Shown here in pieces: positions 8,658 through 16,247 of a stretch of DNA of 64,000 nt. Location of the stretch: positions 2,232,001-2,296,000 of the forward strand of contig NZ_CP070496.1 in the NCBI RefSeq assembly GCF_016925535.1, written 5' to 3'. Each line of letters opens with the position of its first letter. The stretch's first letter is position 1. Below the pieces are notes generated by a model. The model searched no databases. It had not been told where the DNA came from and saw nothing but the letters and a program-made list of their open reading frames with translations. This DNA comes from Natronoglycomyces albus. GTDB lineage: Bacteria; Actinomycetota; Actinomycetes; Mycobacteriales; Micromonosporaceae. The position numbers and the translations under genes are program-made.

Positions 8658-9578
8658 ATGCGCGGCATAGTGGACGCCATCTGTTTCGGGGAGTCCATGG
8701 TCGTGGTCGCACCCGACCCTCCCCAACCATTGTGTGAGGGCCCGCCGACTCGACTGGGCTGCGCCGGGGCCGAATCAAACGTAGCGATATATCTAGCCGG
8801 AATGGGATTGCACGTAGCTTGGCGTGGACGACTCGGAACAGACCCCTTCGCCGACCTCATCACCGGCACTCTCAACGCGGCCAAAGTCGATACAGACTTG
8901 GTGGAGACCGACCCAAACGCCCCAACGGGGGTCTACTTCAAAGACCCGCAACCGACCGGTACCCAAGTGCACTACTACCGTTCCAACTCGGCGGCCTCCC
9001 ACATGGGACCGGGATTCATGGACTGCATGCCCAGCTGCCGCCTGTGGCACTTCACCGGCATCACCGCGGCCTTGTCCAACTCGGCTCGAGCGCTGGCCAC
9101 CGAGATACCCAAAGTCAGCGGCGCCTCGCTGACCAGTTTCGATGTCAACTACCGGCCCGCTCTCTGGTCTCCCCAGGCCGCACAGGCAGTGTTGCGCGAT
9201 ATCGCCAACCGAGTAGATATCGCGTTCGTGGGCCTCGACGAGGCCCACGCCCTGTGGGGAACCGAAACCCCTCAACAGGTGCGAGAAACCTTGCCCGGGG
9301 CGGGAACACTCGTGGTGAAGGACGCGGCAAACGGGGCGACGGCCTTTGGCCCAATGGGACCGATCTGGGCCGCCGCGCCCACGATCGACATCGTGGAGCC
9401 AGTCGGCGCGGGAGATGCTTTCGCCGCAGGCTATCTATATGGGCTACTCACCGACGCAGGCACAAAGGCTAGCCTGGAACTGGGCCACTTGTTCGCTCGC
9501 TCGGCGCTGAGCGTTGCGGGCGATATCGGCCCGCTTCCCGACCCACACGACATAGCCGCATTGGCCAAGCCGCAGTAG
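8658..9578 (+). CDS. PfkB-family sugar kinase, probable 2-keto-3-deoxygluconate kinase
   Basis: 306 residues. The N-terminal CFGESMVVVAPD and the glycine-rich AGAESNVAIYLAGMG are typical of KDG kinases. Signature 2 near the C-terminus (VEPVGAGDAFAAGYL) carries the catalytic Asp. The product would phosphorylate 2-keto-3-deoxygluconate to KDPG with ATP. ATG 8658 follows the ridA stop after 2 nt and removes an out-of-family N-terminal extension. The next gene encodes the KDPG aldolase, which supports the substrate call. Confidence 0.85.
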   Translation: MRGIVDAICFGESMVVVAPDPPQPLCEGPPTRLGCAGAESNVAIYLAGMGLHVAWRGRLGTDPFADLITGTLNAAKVDTDLVETDPNAPTGVYFKDPQPTGTQVHYYRSNSAASHMGPGFMDCMPSCRLWHFTGITAALSNSARALATEIPKVSGASLTSFDVNYRPALWSPQAAQAVLRDIANRVDIAFVGLDEAHALWGTETPQQVRETLPGAGTLVVKDAANGATAFGPMGPIWAAAPTIDIVEPVGAGDAFAAGYLYGLLTDAGTKASLELGHLFARSALSVAGDIGPLPDPHDIAALAKPQ

Positions 9579-9628
9579 CGGCACCCAACGGCCCCTGAAG
9601 CACCCCTCCGAATTTGAGGAGACCTCCC

Positions 9629-10231
9629 ATGACAACCACTTCGTTCGACGAGATCTTTGCCCGGGCCCGTTTCATGGTGATCCTGAGAGGGCTCAGTCCA
9701 GACCAGACGGTTGAGTTGTCCCTGAAGGCTTGGGAACTGGGCATCGACTCGGTTGAGGTGCCGATCGGGTTGGGCCATCACGTCGAATCGCTAGCCGCGG
9801 CGGTGAAGGCTGGGGCAGAGCGAGGCAAGCGGGTAGGAGCTGGGACAGTCGTCAGCGAGACTCATGTCGAGCAGGCCGCCGAGGTGGGGGCCGCCTATAC
9901 CGTGGCCCCTGGGTTCGACGCCGATGTCCTCGCCGCCAGCAATGCCGCTGACCTTCCTCATTTGCCGGGCGTCGCAACGGCCACCGAAGTACAGCAAGCG
10001 GTGCGCTATGGCTGTCAATGGGTCAAGGTCTTTCCCGCGTCGGTTTTGGGCCCCGACTGGTTCCGCGCTATCGCCGGGCCATTCCCGGGCGTGAAGACTG
10101 TGGCCACAGGCGGCATTCACGCTTCCCAAGCCGGTGACTTTCACGCTGCCGGGGTCAATGTGGTCGGCCTCGGGTCGGCCCTATCCGACCCCGCCCAGTT
10201 CGCCGCGCTTGCGCGCATGATGGCGCACTAG
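9629..10231 (+). CDS. eda: 2-keto-3-deoxy-6-phosphogluconate (KDPG/KHG) aldolase
   Basis: 200 residues, standard class I KDPG aldolase length. Key segments are VILRGLSPDQ (Arg near the phosphate/carboxylate site), SVEVPIG (the Glu general acid/base), GAGTVVS, and WVKVFPASVLGP with the Schiff-base lysine, followed by ATGGIHASQAGDF binding phosphate. It cleaves KDPG to pyruvate and glyceraldehyde-3-phosphate. GAGGAG lies 8 nt before ATG 9629. It is third in the ridA-kinase-aldolase-deacylase operon. Confidence 0.9.
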   Translation: MTTTSFDEIFARARFMVILRGLSPDQTVELSLKAWELGIDSVEVPIGLGHHVESLAAAVKAGAERGKRVGAGTVVSETHVEQAAEVGAAYTVAPGFDADVLAASNAADLPHLPGVATATEVQQAVRYGCQWVKVFPASVLGPDWFRAIAGPFPGVKTVATGGIHASQAGDFHAAGVNVVGLGSALSDPAQFAALARMMAH

Positions 10232-10319
10232 CGCATCCCACGAACACGATCGAGAGCCCAGACGCAAGCCAAGCGAGAGTGGATCAGTTCCCTTCTTCCC
10301 AGACCGAGACGAGGCGTGT

Positions 10320-11936
10320 ATGAACAAGGCTGACCGCACCGTGATTCGCAACGTCGACATTGTCGACGGTAGCGGCTCTGCCCGTTATAGAGGTGCCATT
10401 CTCCTCTCGGAGGGACGGATCGCCCAGATCGGCTCCCCAACGATGGACGCGCCCCTGGCGCAGCAGATCGACGGGAGTGGTTTGGTCGCCTCTCCTGGCT
10501 TTATCGACATGCACGCACACTCCGACTTGGCCGTGTTGACAGACTCCGACCATCTAGCTCGCCTAACTCAAGGCTGCACGCTGGAGGTGCTCGGACAGGA
10601 CGGGCTCAGCTACGCGCCGTTGACCGAGGACACCACCGAGCAGCTGTGGGAGGTGCTCGCTGCCTGGAACGGACAGCCAGCGGAGCTCTCGCTGGACTGG
10701 CGGTCAGTCGATGACTATCTACAGCGGGTAGACGCGGTCACCCCCACCAACGTCGCCTACCTCCTGCCACATGGCACTTTGCGGATGCAGGCTATGGGCT
10801 GGCATGATCGTCCTCCCACCGAGTCGGAACTGGCCCACATGTGCGCCGCCATCGACATGGGCATGCGCGATGGAGCGTTCGGTCTCTCCGCAGGTCTGTC
10901 CTATGTGCCAGGCATGTACGCGCAGACGACCGAGCTGGTCGAACTGTGCCGGGTCGTCGCCGAGCACGCAGGGTTCTTCGCCCCTCATCAACGCAGCTAC
11001 GGAGCGGGTGCCCTGGAAGGATACGCCGAAATGCTAGACATCGGCACCGCATCGGGATGCCCCGTCCACCTCACACACGCCACCATGAATTTCGGCGTCA
11101 ACGCGGGCCGAGCCGAGGAACTTCTCGCTCTTGTCGACCGACACCGTGATTGCGGAGAGGATGTCAGCCTAGACACGTACCCGTACTTGCCGGGCATGAC
11201 GAGCCTGTCGTCTCTTCTGCCTAGCTGGTCGGTCGAAGGAGGCACCGAGGCGCTATTGGAACGCCTGCGCGACCCACGTTTGCGTCGCCGCATCATCCAT
11301 GAACTAGACCAAGTCGGCACCGATGGCGCGCATGGGGTTCCGGTCGACTGGGATGCCATCGAGATCTCCGGGGTCGCCGCACAAGATCTGCGGCATCTTC
11401 TCGGCAGCAGCGTCGCTGAGGCGGCCAAGGCGGCCGTGCGTGAGCCCGCCGAGTTTTATCTCGATGTATTGCTGGCCGATCGGCTACGCAGTTCATGCCT
11501 GATGCACGTGGGCCACGAGGACAATGTACGCGCCATTATGTGCCACCCGACCCACATGGGCAGCAGCGACGGCCTACTGCACGGTGAGAATGTCCACCCG
11601 AGGGCCTGGGGTTCCTTCGCTCGCTATCTGGGCCACTACGCCCGCAAGGTCGGGATCTTCAGCCTTGAAGAGGCCGTCGCCCACCTCACCGGCCGGCCAG
11701 CTCGGCGACTTGGGCTGACTGACCGTGGGCTTCTGGCCGAAGGGAACTGGGCCGACATGGTGCTGTTCGACCCCAACGCCATCGAGGACACCGCGACGTT
11801 CGAGGATTCCCGTTCCCCCGCCGCTGGCATAACGCACGTGTTCGTCAACGGTCGGCTAGCGCTCGCAGACGGGCGTCGCACTGACGTCGTCGCGGGACGT
11901 GCCCTCCGGGGCCCGGCGTGGCGCGGGCACTCCTGA
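10320..11936 (+). CDS. N-acyl-D-amino-acid deacylase (D-aminoacylase family amidohydrolase)
   Basis: 538 residues, typical for the family. The metal-binding start is GFIDMHAHSDL near residue 60; HLTHATM around 248, SLDTYPYLPGMTSL, and HVGHEDNVRAIMCHP with SSDGLLHGE near 410-425 match the D-aminoacylase subgroup of amidohydrolases. The usual Cys ligand motif (GNCG) reads GQDG here, as in some actinobacterial relatives. It would hydrolyse the N-acyl group from an N-acyl-D-amino acid. In this operon, an N-acetylated amino sugar acid would feed the dehydratase. GAGG precedes ATG 10320. Its 3' end overlaps the convergent MFS gene by 81 bp. Confidence 0.85.
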   Translation: MNKADRTVIRNVDIVDGSGSARYRGAILLSEGRIAQIGSPTMDAPLAQQIDGSGLVASPGFIDMHAHSDLAVLTDSDHLARLTQGCTLEVLGQDGLSYAPLTEDTTEQLWEVLAAWNGQPAELSLDWRSVDDYLQRVDAVTPTNVAYLLPHGTLRMQAMGWHDRPPTESELAHMCAAIDMGMRDGAFGLSAGLSYVPGMYAQTTELVELCRVVAEHAGFFAPHQRSYGAGALEGYAEMLDIGTASGCPVHLTHATMNFGVNAGRAEELLALVDRHRDCGEDVSLDTYPYLPGMTSLSSLLPSWSVEGGTEALLERLRDPRLRRRIIHELDQVGTDGAHGVPVDWDAIEISGVAAQDLRHLLGSSVAEAAKAAVREPAEFYLDVLLADRLRSSCLMHVGHEDNVRAIMCHPTHMGSSDGLLHGENVHPRAWGSFARYLGHYARKVGIFSLEEAVAHLTGRPARRLGLTDRGLLAEGNWADMVLFDPNAIEDTATFEDSRSPAAGITHVFVNGRLALADGRRTDVVAGRALRGPAWRGHS

Positions 11937-13130
11937 GACTTCGGAGTCCGCGCCACGGGCGCGGTCCAAGAACGCGGCCATGGCCACCGCCAGAAGAGTG
12001 GCCGACCCAGCGACGAAGAATCCCCACTGAGCCCCGAACGTTTCGACCGTCCATCCGACCAAGGGCGCGCCAATCGCCGCCCCGATTGTCATCGCCGAAC
12101 CCTGCATGCCCATGGCTTCCCCGCGCACTGACACCGGCGCGAGCCGCGAGACTCGGTCGGTGCTAGAGGCAACGGCCGGGGCCATGAAGAAACCGGCTGG
12201 AATAAAGGCCAATGCCAACAGCGCCCAGTGGCCAATGAAACCCAATGGGATGGTGCAGACAGCGACGATTCCCAGGAGAATCACCGGCGAAAAGTGTCGG
12301 TCGGAGCCCCCGATGACGATTGCCCCGATCAGGGAGTACAGCGCCCACGCCCCCAGGACGACCCAGGCCCACTGGAGTTGGCCATGATGTTCCAGGAGCG
12401 AAACAATCGCAATGTCGGATCCGGCGGCGGCGATCGTGATACCCGCGCCAACGAACATCATGCCGATGAGAGGCCCACGCATCCACTGGCCTCGGGCAGG
12501 TTTGGGGGCTTTGGCGACGTCGGCGGCGTGCGCCTCGCGTCCGGTAGGTGGGTCAATCAGCCACAACATCGTTCCAGCCACGATCACAACTGCGCCGATG
12601 ACGATCAGAGTCAAGCGGGGGCTGACCTGGGTGGCCAGGATGGTCGCGGCCGATGGCGAGATGATGAACGCCGTTTCCACGCAGATGGAATCCATCGAGT
12701 AGGCGGTGCGACGCTTATGTTCAGGCACCAAGGCGGCGATGGGTTGGCGGATGACCACGAAGACTGGGATGGCGAGCATACCGGCGGGAAAGGCTGCCAC
12801 GAGCAACACCGGATAACTCATGAACGGGGCGCTCAACCAGAACGCCGACGAACACACGGTCGTGATCGCGATGACGAAACGGAGGCTAAAACGGTCGGAC
12901 GCGCGGCCCATGAGAGTCGAACCAGCGGCTTGCCCAAGGACATAGAGCGAGCCAACCAGACCAGCATGGAAATACGACATCTCCAGGCCAAAACGAACAT
13001 AGAGCGTCAGAGCTAGCCCCGTCGCGGCGTAGGGCAGTCGAGCGAGAAGGCCCCCGAACAGCAGCGACTTCATCTTGGGGATCGCTGCTACCTCACGAAA
13101 CGGCGCGAGGTTGAAGTTCATATAGGCCAC
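11856..13130 (-). CDS. MFS transporter
   Basis: 424 residues with about twelve hydrophobic helices. The loop 2-3 signature is present (GSTLMGRASDRFSLR) and a central hydrophilic loop follows helix 6 (DPPTGREAHAADVAKAPKP). The last ~35 residues are hydrophilic and coded inside the overlap with the deacylase gene. Location beside the catabolic operon suggests uptake of its substrate, though export cannot be excluded from sequence. GTG 13130 or ATG 13121 may be used. No regulator gene accompanies the block. Confidence 0.82.
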   Translation of the reverse strand: MAYMNFNLAPFREVAAIPKMKSLLFGGLLARLPYAATGLALTLYVRFGLEMSYFHAGLVGSLYVLGQAAGSTLMGRASDRFSLRFVIAITTVCSSAFWLSAPFMSYPVLLVAAFPAGMLAIPVFVVIRQPIAALVPEHKRRTAYSMDSICVETAFIISPSAATILATQVSPRLTLIVIGAVVIVAGTMLWLIDPPTGREAHAADVAKAPKPARGQWMRGPLIGMMFVGAGITIAAAGSDIAIVSLLEHHGQLQWAWVVLGAWALYSLIGAIVIGGSDRHFSPVILLGIVAVCTIPLGFIGHWALLALAFIPAGFFMAPAVASSTDRVSRLAPVSVRGEAMGMQGSAMTIGAAIGAPLVGWTVETFGAQWGFFVAGSATLLAVAMAAFLDRARGADSEVSGVPAPRRAPEGTSRDDVSATPVCER

Positions 13131-13305
13131 GCACCCATTTTGCGGGCTTACTTGCCGCCTGGCCAGTCAATGACAGGGTGAGTCTGGTCGCTTCCCGCAC
13201 GGTTGTCTCCCACCCATCACGGCGTCGTTTCCGGGGCAGGAGGCCTCCAGTGGGGCGACCGCCAGGAGCCTGGTGGCCGCCACCGGGGCGTTCAGGTGTC
13301 CTCGC

Positions 13306-14382
13306 CTACTGGCATGTCCACCGGACGGCGGCAAAGGAGTGGACCTCGGTCGGATCAGTCTCCGCATTCCCGGCCAGAATGGCACCATCTCCACTTATGG
13401 CTATGGCGTTGCTGGTGGCCGTAGGATCATCGATGATCGATGGCAGGGTGTGGACTCCGGCCTCATTGGCAAATGCCGCCCTGTTGCTCTCGTGTCCGGC
13501 GATCCAGCCCAGTTCGTTGATCGCGCTGACAAACTCCAGGCTCTTCGTCTCTGGGGCGAGGTCACCGGGCTGCCAGCGGACCGTGCTGGCCCCGGCTTGG
13601 TCGCCATTCCATACCGGTCCTGTGACCCATCCAGCGGTAATGTCGGCGGCGAACCCGTCGGTAGGGGACGCGTCGTTGGGCATGGGAAGCGGAATCCCCT
13701 CACCCTCGTTTGTCCACAGATAGTGCATGCGGTTGCCCGAGTCGTTTCTGCTAACGAAACCGACTTTGGTGCCTTCCTCGTCGATGGCGAATACGTCTCC
13801 GTTGTGGTATCCCTCGGGAAGTTCCAACTCGACGGGGGCCGTCGCATCGGCTTCCCAATAGACGGGGACCCGCCCCTGCCCGGCGTCGTTTGAGCCGACC
13901 ACGACTCCTTCGTCATTGATGTCACGGGCTGCCGCTTCTCTGTCGTAGGGCAGTTCGGAGACGACGCCGTCGCGGTAGAGAATCGGGACCGCCCGGAAGT
14001 CCACATAGGTGGACCCGGCTCCGTCTCCGGACGAGTTGATGCCGCCCAGCAGCTGGTCCTCCCCGGAAATGTCCACTCGCGTGAGGTCGCCCTCGTGCCA
14101 GATCAGTACCTGTCGCTCAAAGTTGGCCTCGGGATCACTTGGGTACGTACGTCCGGCAATGTAGGCGCCTGTGCTGTCCATTGCCGTAGCGAAACTCATG
14201 TAGGAGTCATCGGGGTAGGGCAATTCCTCCACAAAACAGCTGGCAGCCGCGTGCGGCTGCTCACCGTTGTCCTGCTGAGCGGAGGCCATGTTCATGGTGA
14301 CGACGGCGATCGCGCCGACAAGGAGCGCGCTGCTTCCCACGAGGAGTAGACGCTGTCGGCGTTTCGATCCTGGTTTTTGCAC
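13306..14382 (-). CDS. secreted repeat protein (HAF-like repeats), paralogue of the 51719-52804 gene
   Basis: 358 residues from GTG 14382, which has AGAAGG 8 nt upstream; the longer frame to 14523 adds unrelated sequence. A basic stretch and hydrophobic signal (LLLVGSSALLVGAIAVV, residues ~11-30) are followed by weakly repeated beta units of the type 'A.D.(N/D)..G.(I/V)VG' (INSSGDGAGSTYVD, ARDINDEGVVVGSNDAGQG, IDEEGTKVGFVS, INELGWIAGHE), as in HAF-repeat or propeller-like surface proteins. Cys near the mature N-terminus (ASCFVEELPYP) and the final RWTCQ could form a disulfide. The paralogue ends VEWRCE with the same architecture. Function unknown. Confidence 0.75.
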   Translation of the reverse strand: MQKPGSKRRQRLLLVGSSALLVGAIAVVTMNMASAQQDNGEQPHAAASCFVEELPYPDDSYMSFATAMDSTGAYIAGRTYPSDPEANFERQVLIWHEGDLTRVDISGEDQLLGGINSSGDGAGSTYVDFRAVPILYRDGVVSELPYDREAAARDINDEGVVVGSNDAGQGRVPVYWEADATAPVELELPEGYHNGDVFAIDEEGTKVGFVSRNDSGNRMHYLWTNEGEGIPLPMPNDASPTDGFAADITAGWVTGPVWNGDQAGASTVRWQPGDLAPETKSLEFVSAINELGWIAGHESNRAAFANEAGVHTLPSIIDDPTATSNAIAISGDGAILAGNAETDPTEVHSFAAVRWTCQ

Positions 14383-14868
14383 TGAAGGGGCCTTCTCTCT
14401 AAATTCTCTGCGGCTGTGCCACGCTCGCCGATTCATTCCCCCGGGCACTTCGCTTACGCGGCTTCGGTTCCTGTTCTTTGGACTACTTCGGACCGTCTGC
14501 GGGTTGCACAAGCAGCCGCGCAATCTGAAGAATCCTCACTCCGACCGTCGGGCTCATTATCTGGGGAGCCCCGAGCCCACCGGATGCTGGCTCAGCGCTA
14601 TCCACGTAGTCTTCGATCCGGTAGCGGCTACCGTTCGTGAGTCGACGTCCCGAAACCACCCTCCAGAACCTCTATATGGCGGAAGTCAGCACTTCTCTAG
14701 TCGATTCAATGGCCTTGCGGCCTGACCTCGCATCCGTCGCTGACCTGCGGTTGGTCCGTGTCCGGAGTATGCCTCTTCCACACCGCCTAGTCCGCTTTGC
14801 CAGACTTGGCTCGCGCGACCCCGGCGTTGGAACACCCGACCACATCGGGTAAAGTTTCAAATCGTTCG
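14383..14868. other. intergenic region without recognisable gene
   Basis: Only short overlapping frames without homology-like features or good ribosome-binding sites. It holds the 5' region of the minus-strand secreted protein and the upstream region of the plus-strand tRNA. Confidence 0.5.
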
Positions 14869-14943
14869 GGTCGCTTAGCTCAGCGGGAGAGCACTACCTT
14901 CACACGGTAGGGGTCACTGGTTCGATCCCAGTAGCGACCACCA
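14869..14943 (+). tRNA. tRNA-Val (anticodon CAC)
   Basis: The acceptor GGTCGCT (14869-14875) pairs with AGCGACC (14933-14939). D arm is GCTC...GAGC. The anticodon stem CTACC/GGTAG holds the loop TTCACAC, giving anticodon CAC (Val, GUG). The T arm is ACTGG-TTCGATC-CCAGT. Discriminator A is followed by an encoded CCA (14941-14943). Confidence 0.93.
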
Positions 14944-14947
14944 TAAA

Positions 14948-14981
14948 AAACGCCCCTTGACAACTGAGTTAAGGGGCGTTT
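14948..14981. terminator. stem-loop after tRNA-Val
   Basis: AAACGCCCCTT pairs with AAGGGGCGTTT across a 12-nt loop, with A-rich and T-rich ends usable in both directions. It lies between the tRNA and the convergent integrase remnant. Confidence 0.75.
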
Positions 14982-15009
14982 AGTCAGCAGAGAGTCAGCG
15001 AGCAGCCTT

Positions 15010-15483
15010 CTAACCATCGAAGATGTTCCGCACATCATCACCATCATCAGCAATGACGTGGGTGTATCGGTTGAGGGTCGTCGACGCCTGAGCGTGCCCG
15101 AGTAGACGTTGTGCGATGTTGACAGGGACTCCGGCGGTGACCAGCCACGTGGCGTAAGAATGGCGAAGGTCGTGAAAACGCAGCCCACCTTCCTCACGCA
15201 ATGCCACCGTAGCCACCGCCTCATATTCGCTAGGGAAGATCTCTGAGAACACCTCACCGTCACGTCTCCAGACGCCTTCCCATTGGTTTTCACCGATCTC
15301 GAAGACCTCGCCGAGAAGGCCCGCACGGACCAGGGACGGTCGCCAGATCTGTTTGCGGAAGTTTGTGCGCCGCAGCGGTGACCCAGTCGCAGCCGGACAT
15401 ACCAACTCATCATCCCTAGGCTGCTCAGATTTGGCTTCCCGAAGCAGTGCCATAAGTGGCTCAGGGAGTTGATTCCCGAGCAT
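15010..15483 (-). pseudogene. tyrosine recombinase/integrase, C-terminal catalytic fragment
   Basis: 157 residues match only the C-terminal half of an actinobacterial integrase. Visible catalytic parts are HDLRHSYATWL (His, Arg), QRLLGHAQ (His) and LNRYTHV (the Tyr nucleophile). The arm-binding and core-binding domains and the first catalytic Arg are missing; homology-like sequence stops near 15480. The gene points at tRNA-Val, the classic place for an integrase whose attachment site is the tRNA 3' end. It abuts the truncated plus-strand gene at the same point, suggesting deletion of the element between them. Confidence 0.8.
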
Positions 15484-16191
15484 GTTGAACCGTCATTCTC
15501 CATCGCTTACGTCCGTAAACGCCACTTCATTCTCACGACGTTCGCCCCCGGCTCCGGTAACCGCATCAACGTCAATTCATATACCTCTCAAGAGAACGAA
15601 TTCAACCGACAGATCATACCAACATTGAGTTCGGTGTATCAGTTATTCACCGGAGATCGACTGCGTAACTTCGCGGACCTGGAAGGTAAGGAAACCCCTG
15701 ACGAAGTAAAGCACCTGTGTAATCAGGGAGTTGAAGCGAATGAGGCGGCGGTGAACACAAAGGCCGACCAAAAGTTCGCTCCCAAGTTCTATCCATAGGA
15801 AGACGCCTGCATAATCTCCGCCAGCGGAGAAACCACATCGGAACTTCCAGTTGCGGAACCGCACCAGGGTTCGAACGTGATGGTGAGCATGCAAATCACG
15901 TCGCGTGAGTCCGAGTCTAGTTTGGACGACAGCTGTTACGAGCGTGGTTCATCCACCCACCTGTCTCCGCTGCTGCAACCGACGACTTCGGCATATGGAG
16001 AGCTATGCCTCAACGGCAACGAGAACTGTATCGGCCAGGCAACCTTTGTCATGGGAGCGTGGCAGGATGGTGGCTTTATCGGGCATTTCTCATTGAAGGT
16101 CCGAGAAAACCAAGGCAACGATGTTGATTCTGACTTCAGTGGCAATTGGGAAGCGCCTCTGCATCTAGTCGACCAGATCTTCGAAATCTAA
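15484..16191 (+). pseudogene. 5'-truncated gene of unknown function with an in-frame TAG
   Basis: One plus-strand frame runs from the integrase junction (~15480) to TAA 16189-16191 and is broken only by TAG 15796-15798. Before the stop it reads ...KADQKFAPKFYP and directly after it EDACIISASGETTSELP..., continuing for 131 codons with normal composition. It ends before a strong hairpin, as a real gene would. No start codon with a ribosome site is present, because the 5' end is missing at the junction. The predicted product resembles no family I recognise. Either a decayed gene, or two short ORFs (15469-15798 and 15877-16191). Confidence 0.5.
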
Positions 16192-16234
16192 ATGGCGGTT
16201 AGTTGCGCTGATCAAAGGCAACTAACCGCCATTT
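16190..16234. terminator. bidirectional stem-loop between convergent genes
   Basis: Bases 16190-16206 and 16218-16234 form a 17-bp stem (arm AAATGGCGGTTAGTTGC) with an 11-nt loop, 13 nt from the proS stop. Confidence 0.8.
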
Positions 16235-16247
16235 AGGATCGTCGACT

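Noticed and set aside
15850-15885. tRNA T-arm-like sequence (AGGGTTCGAAC) that might mark an att site or tRNA fragment
   Set aside because: No direct repeat of the tRNA-Val 3' end and no cloverleaf could be built around it.
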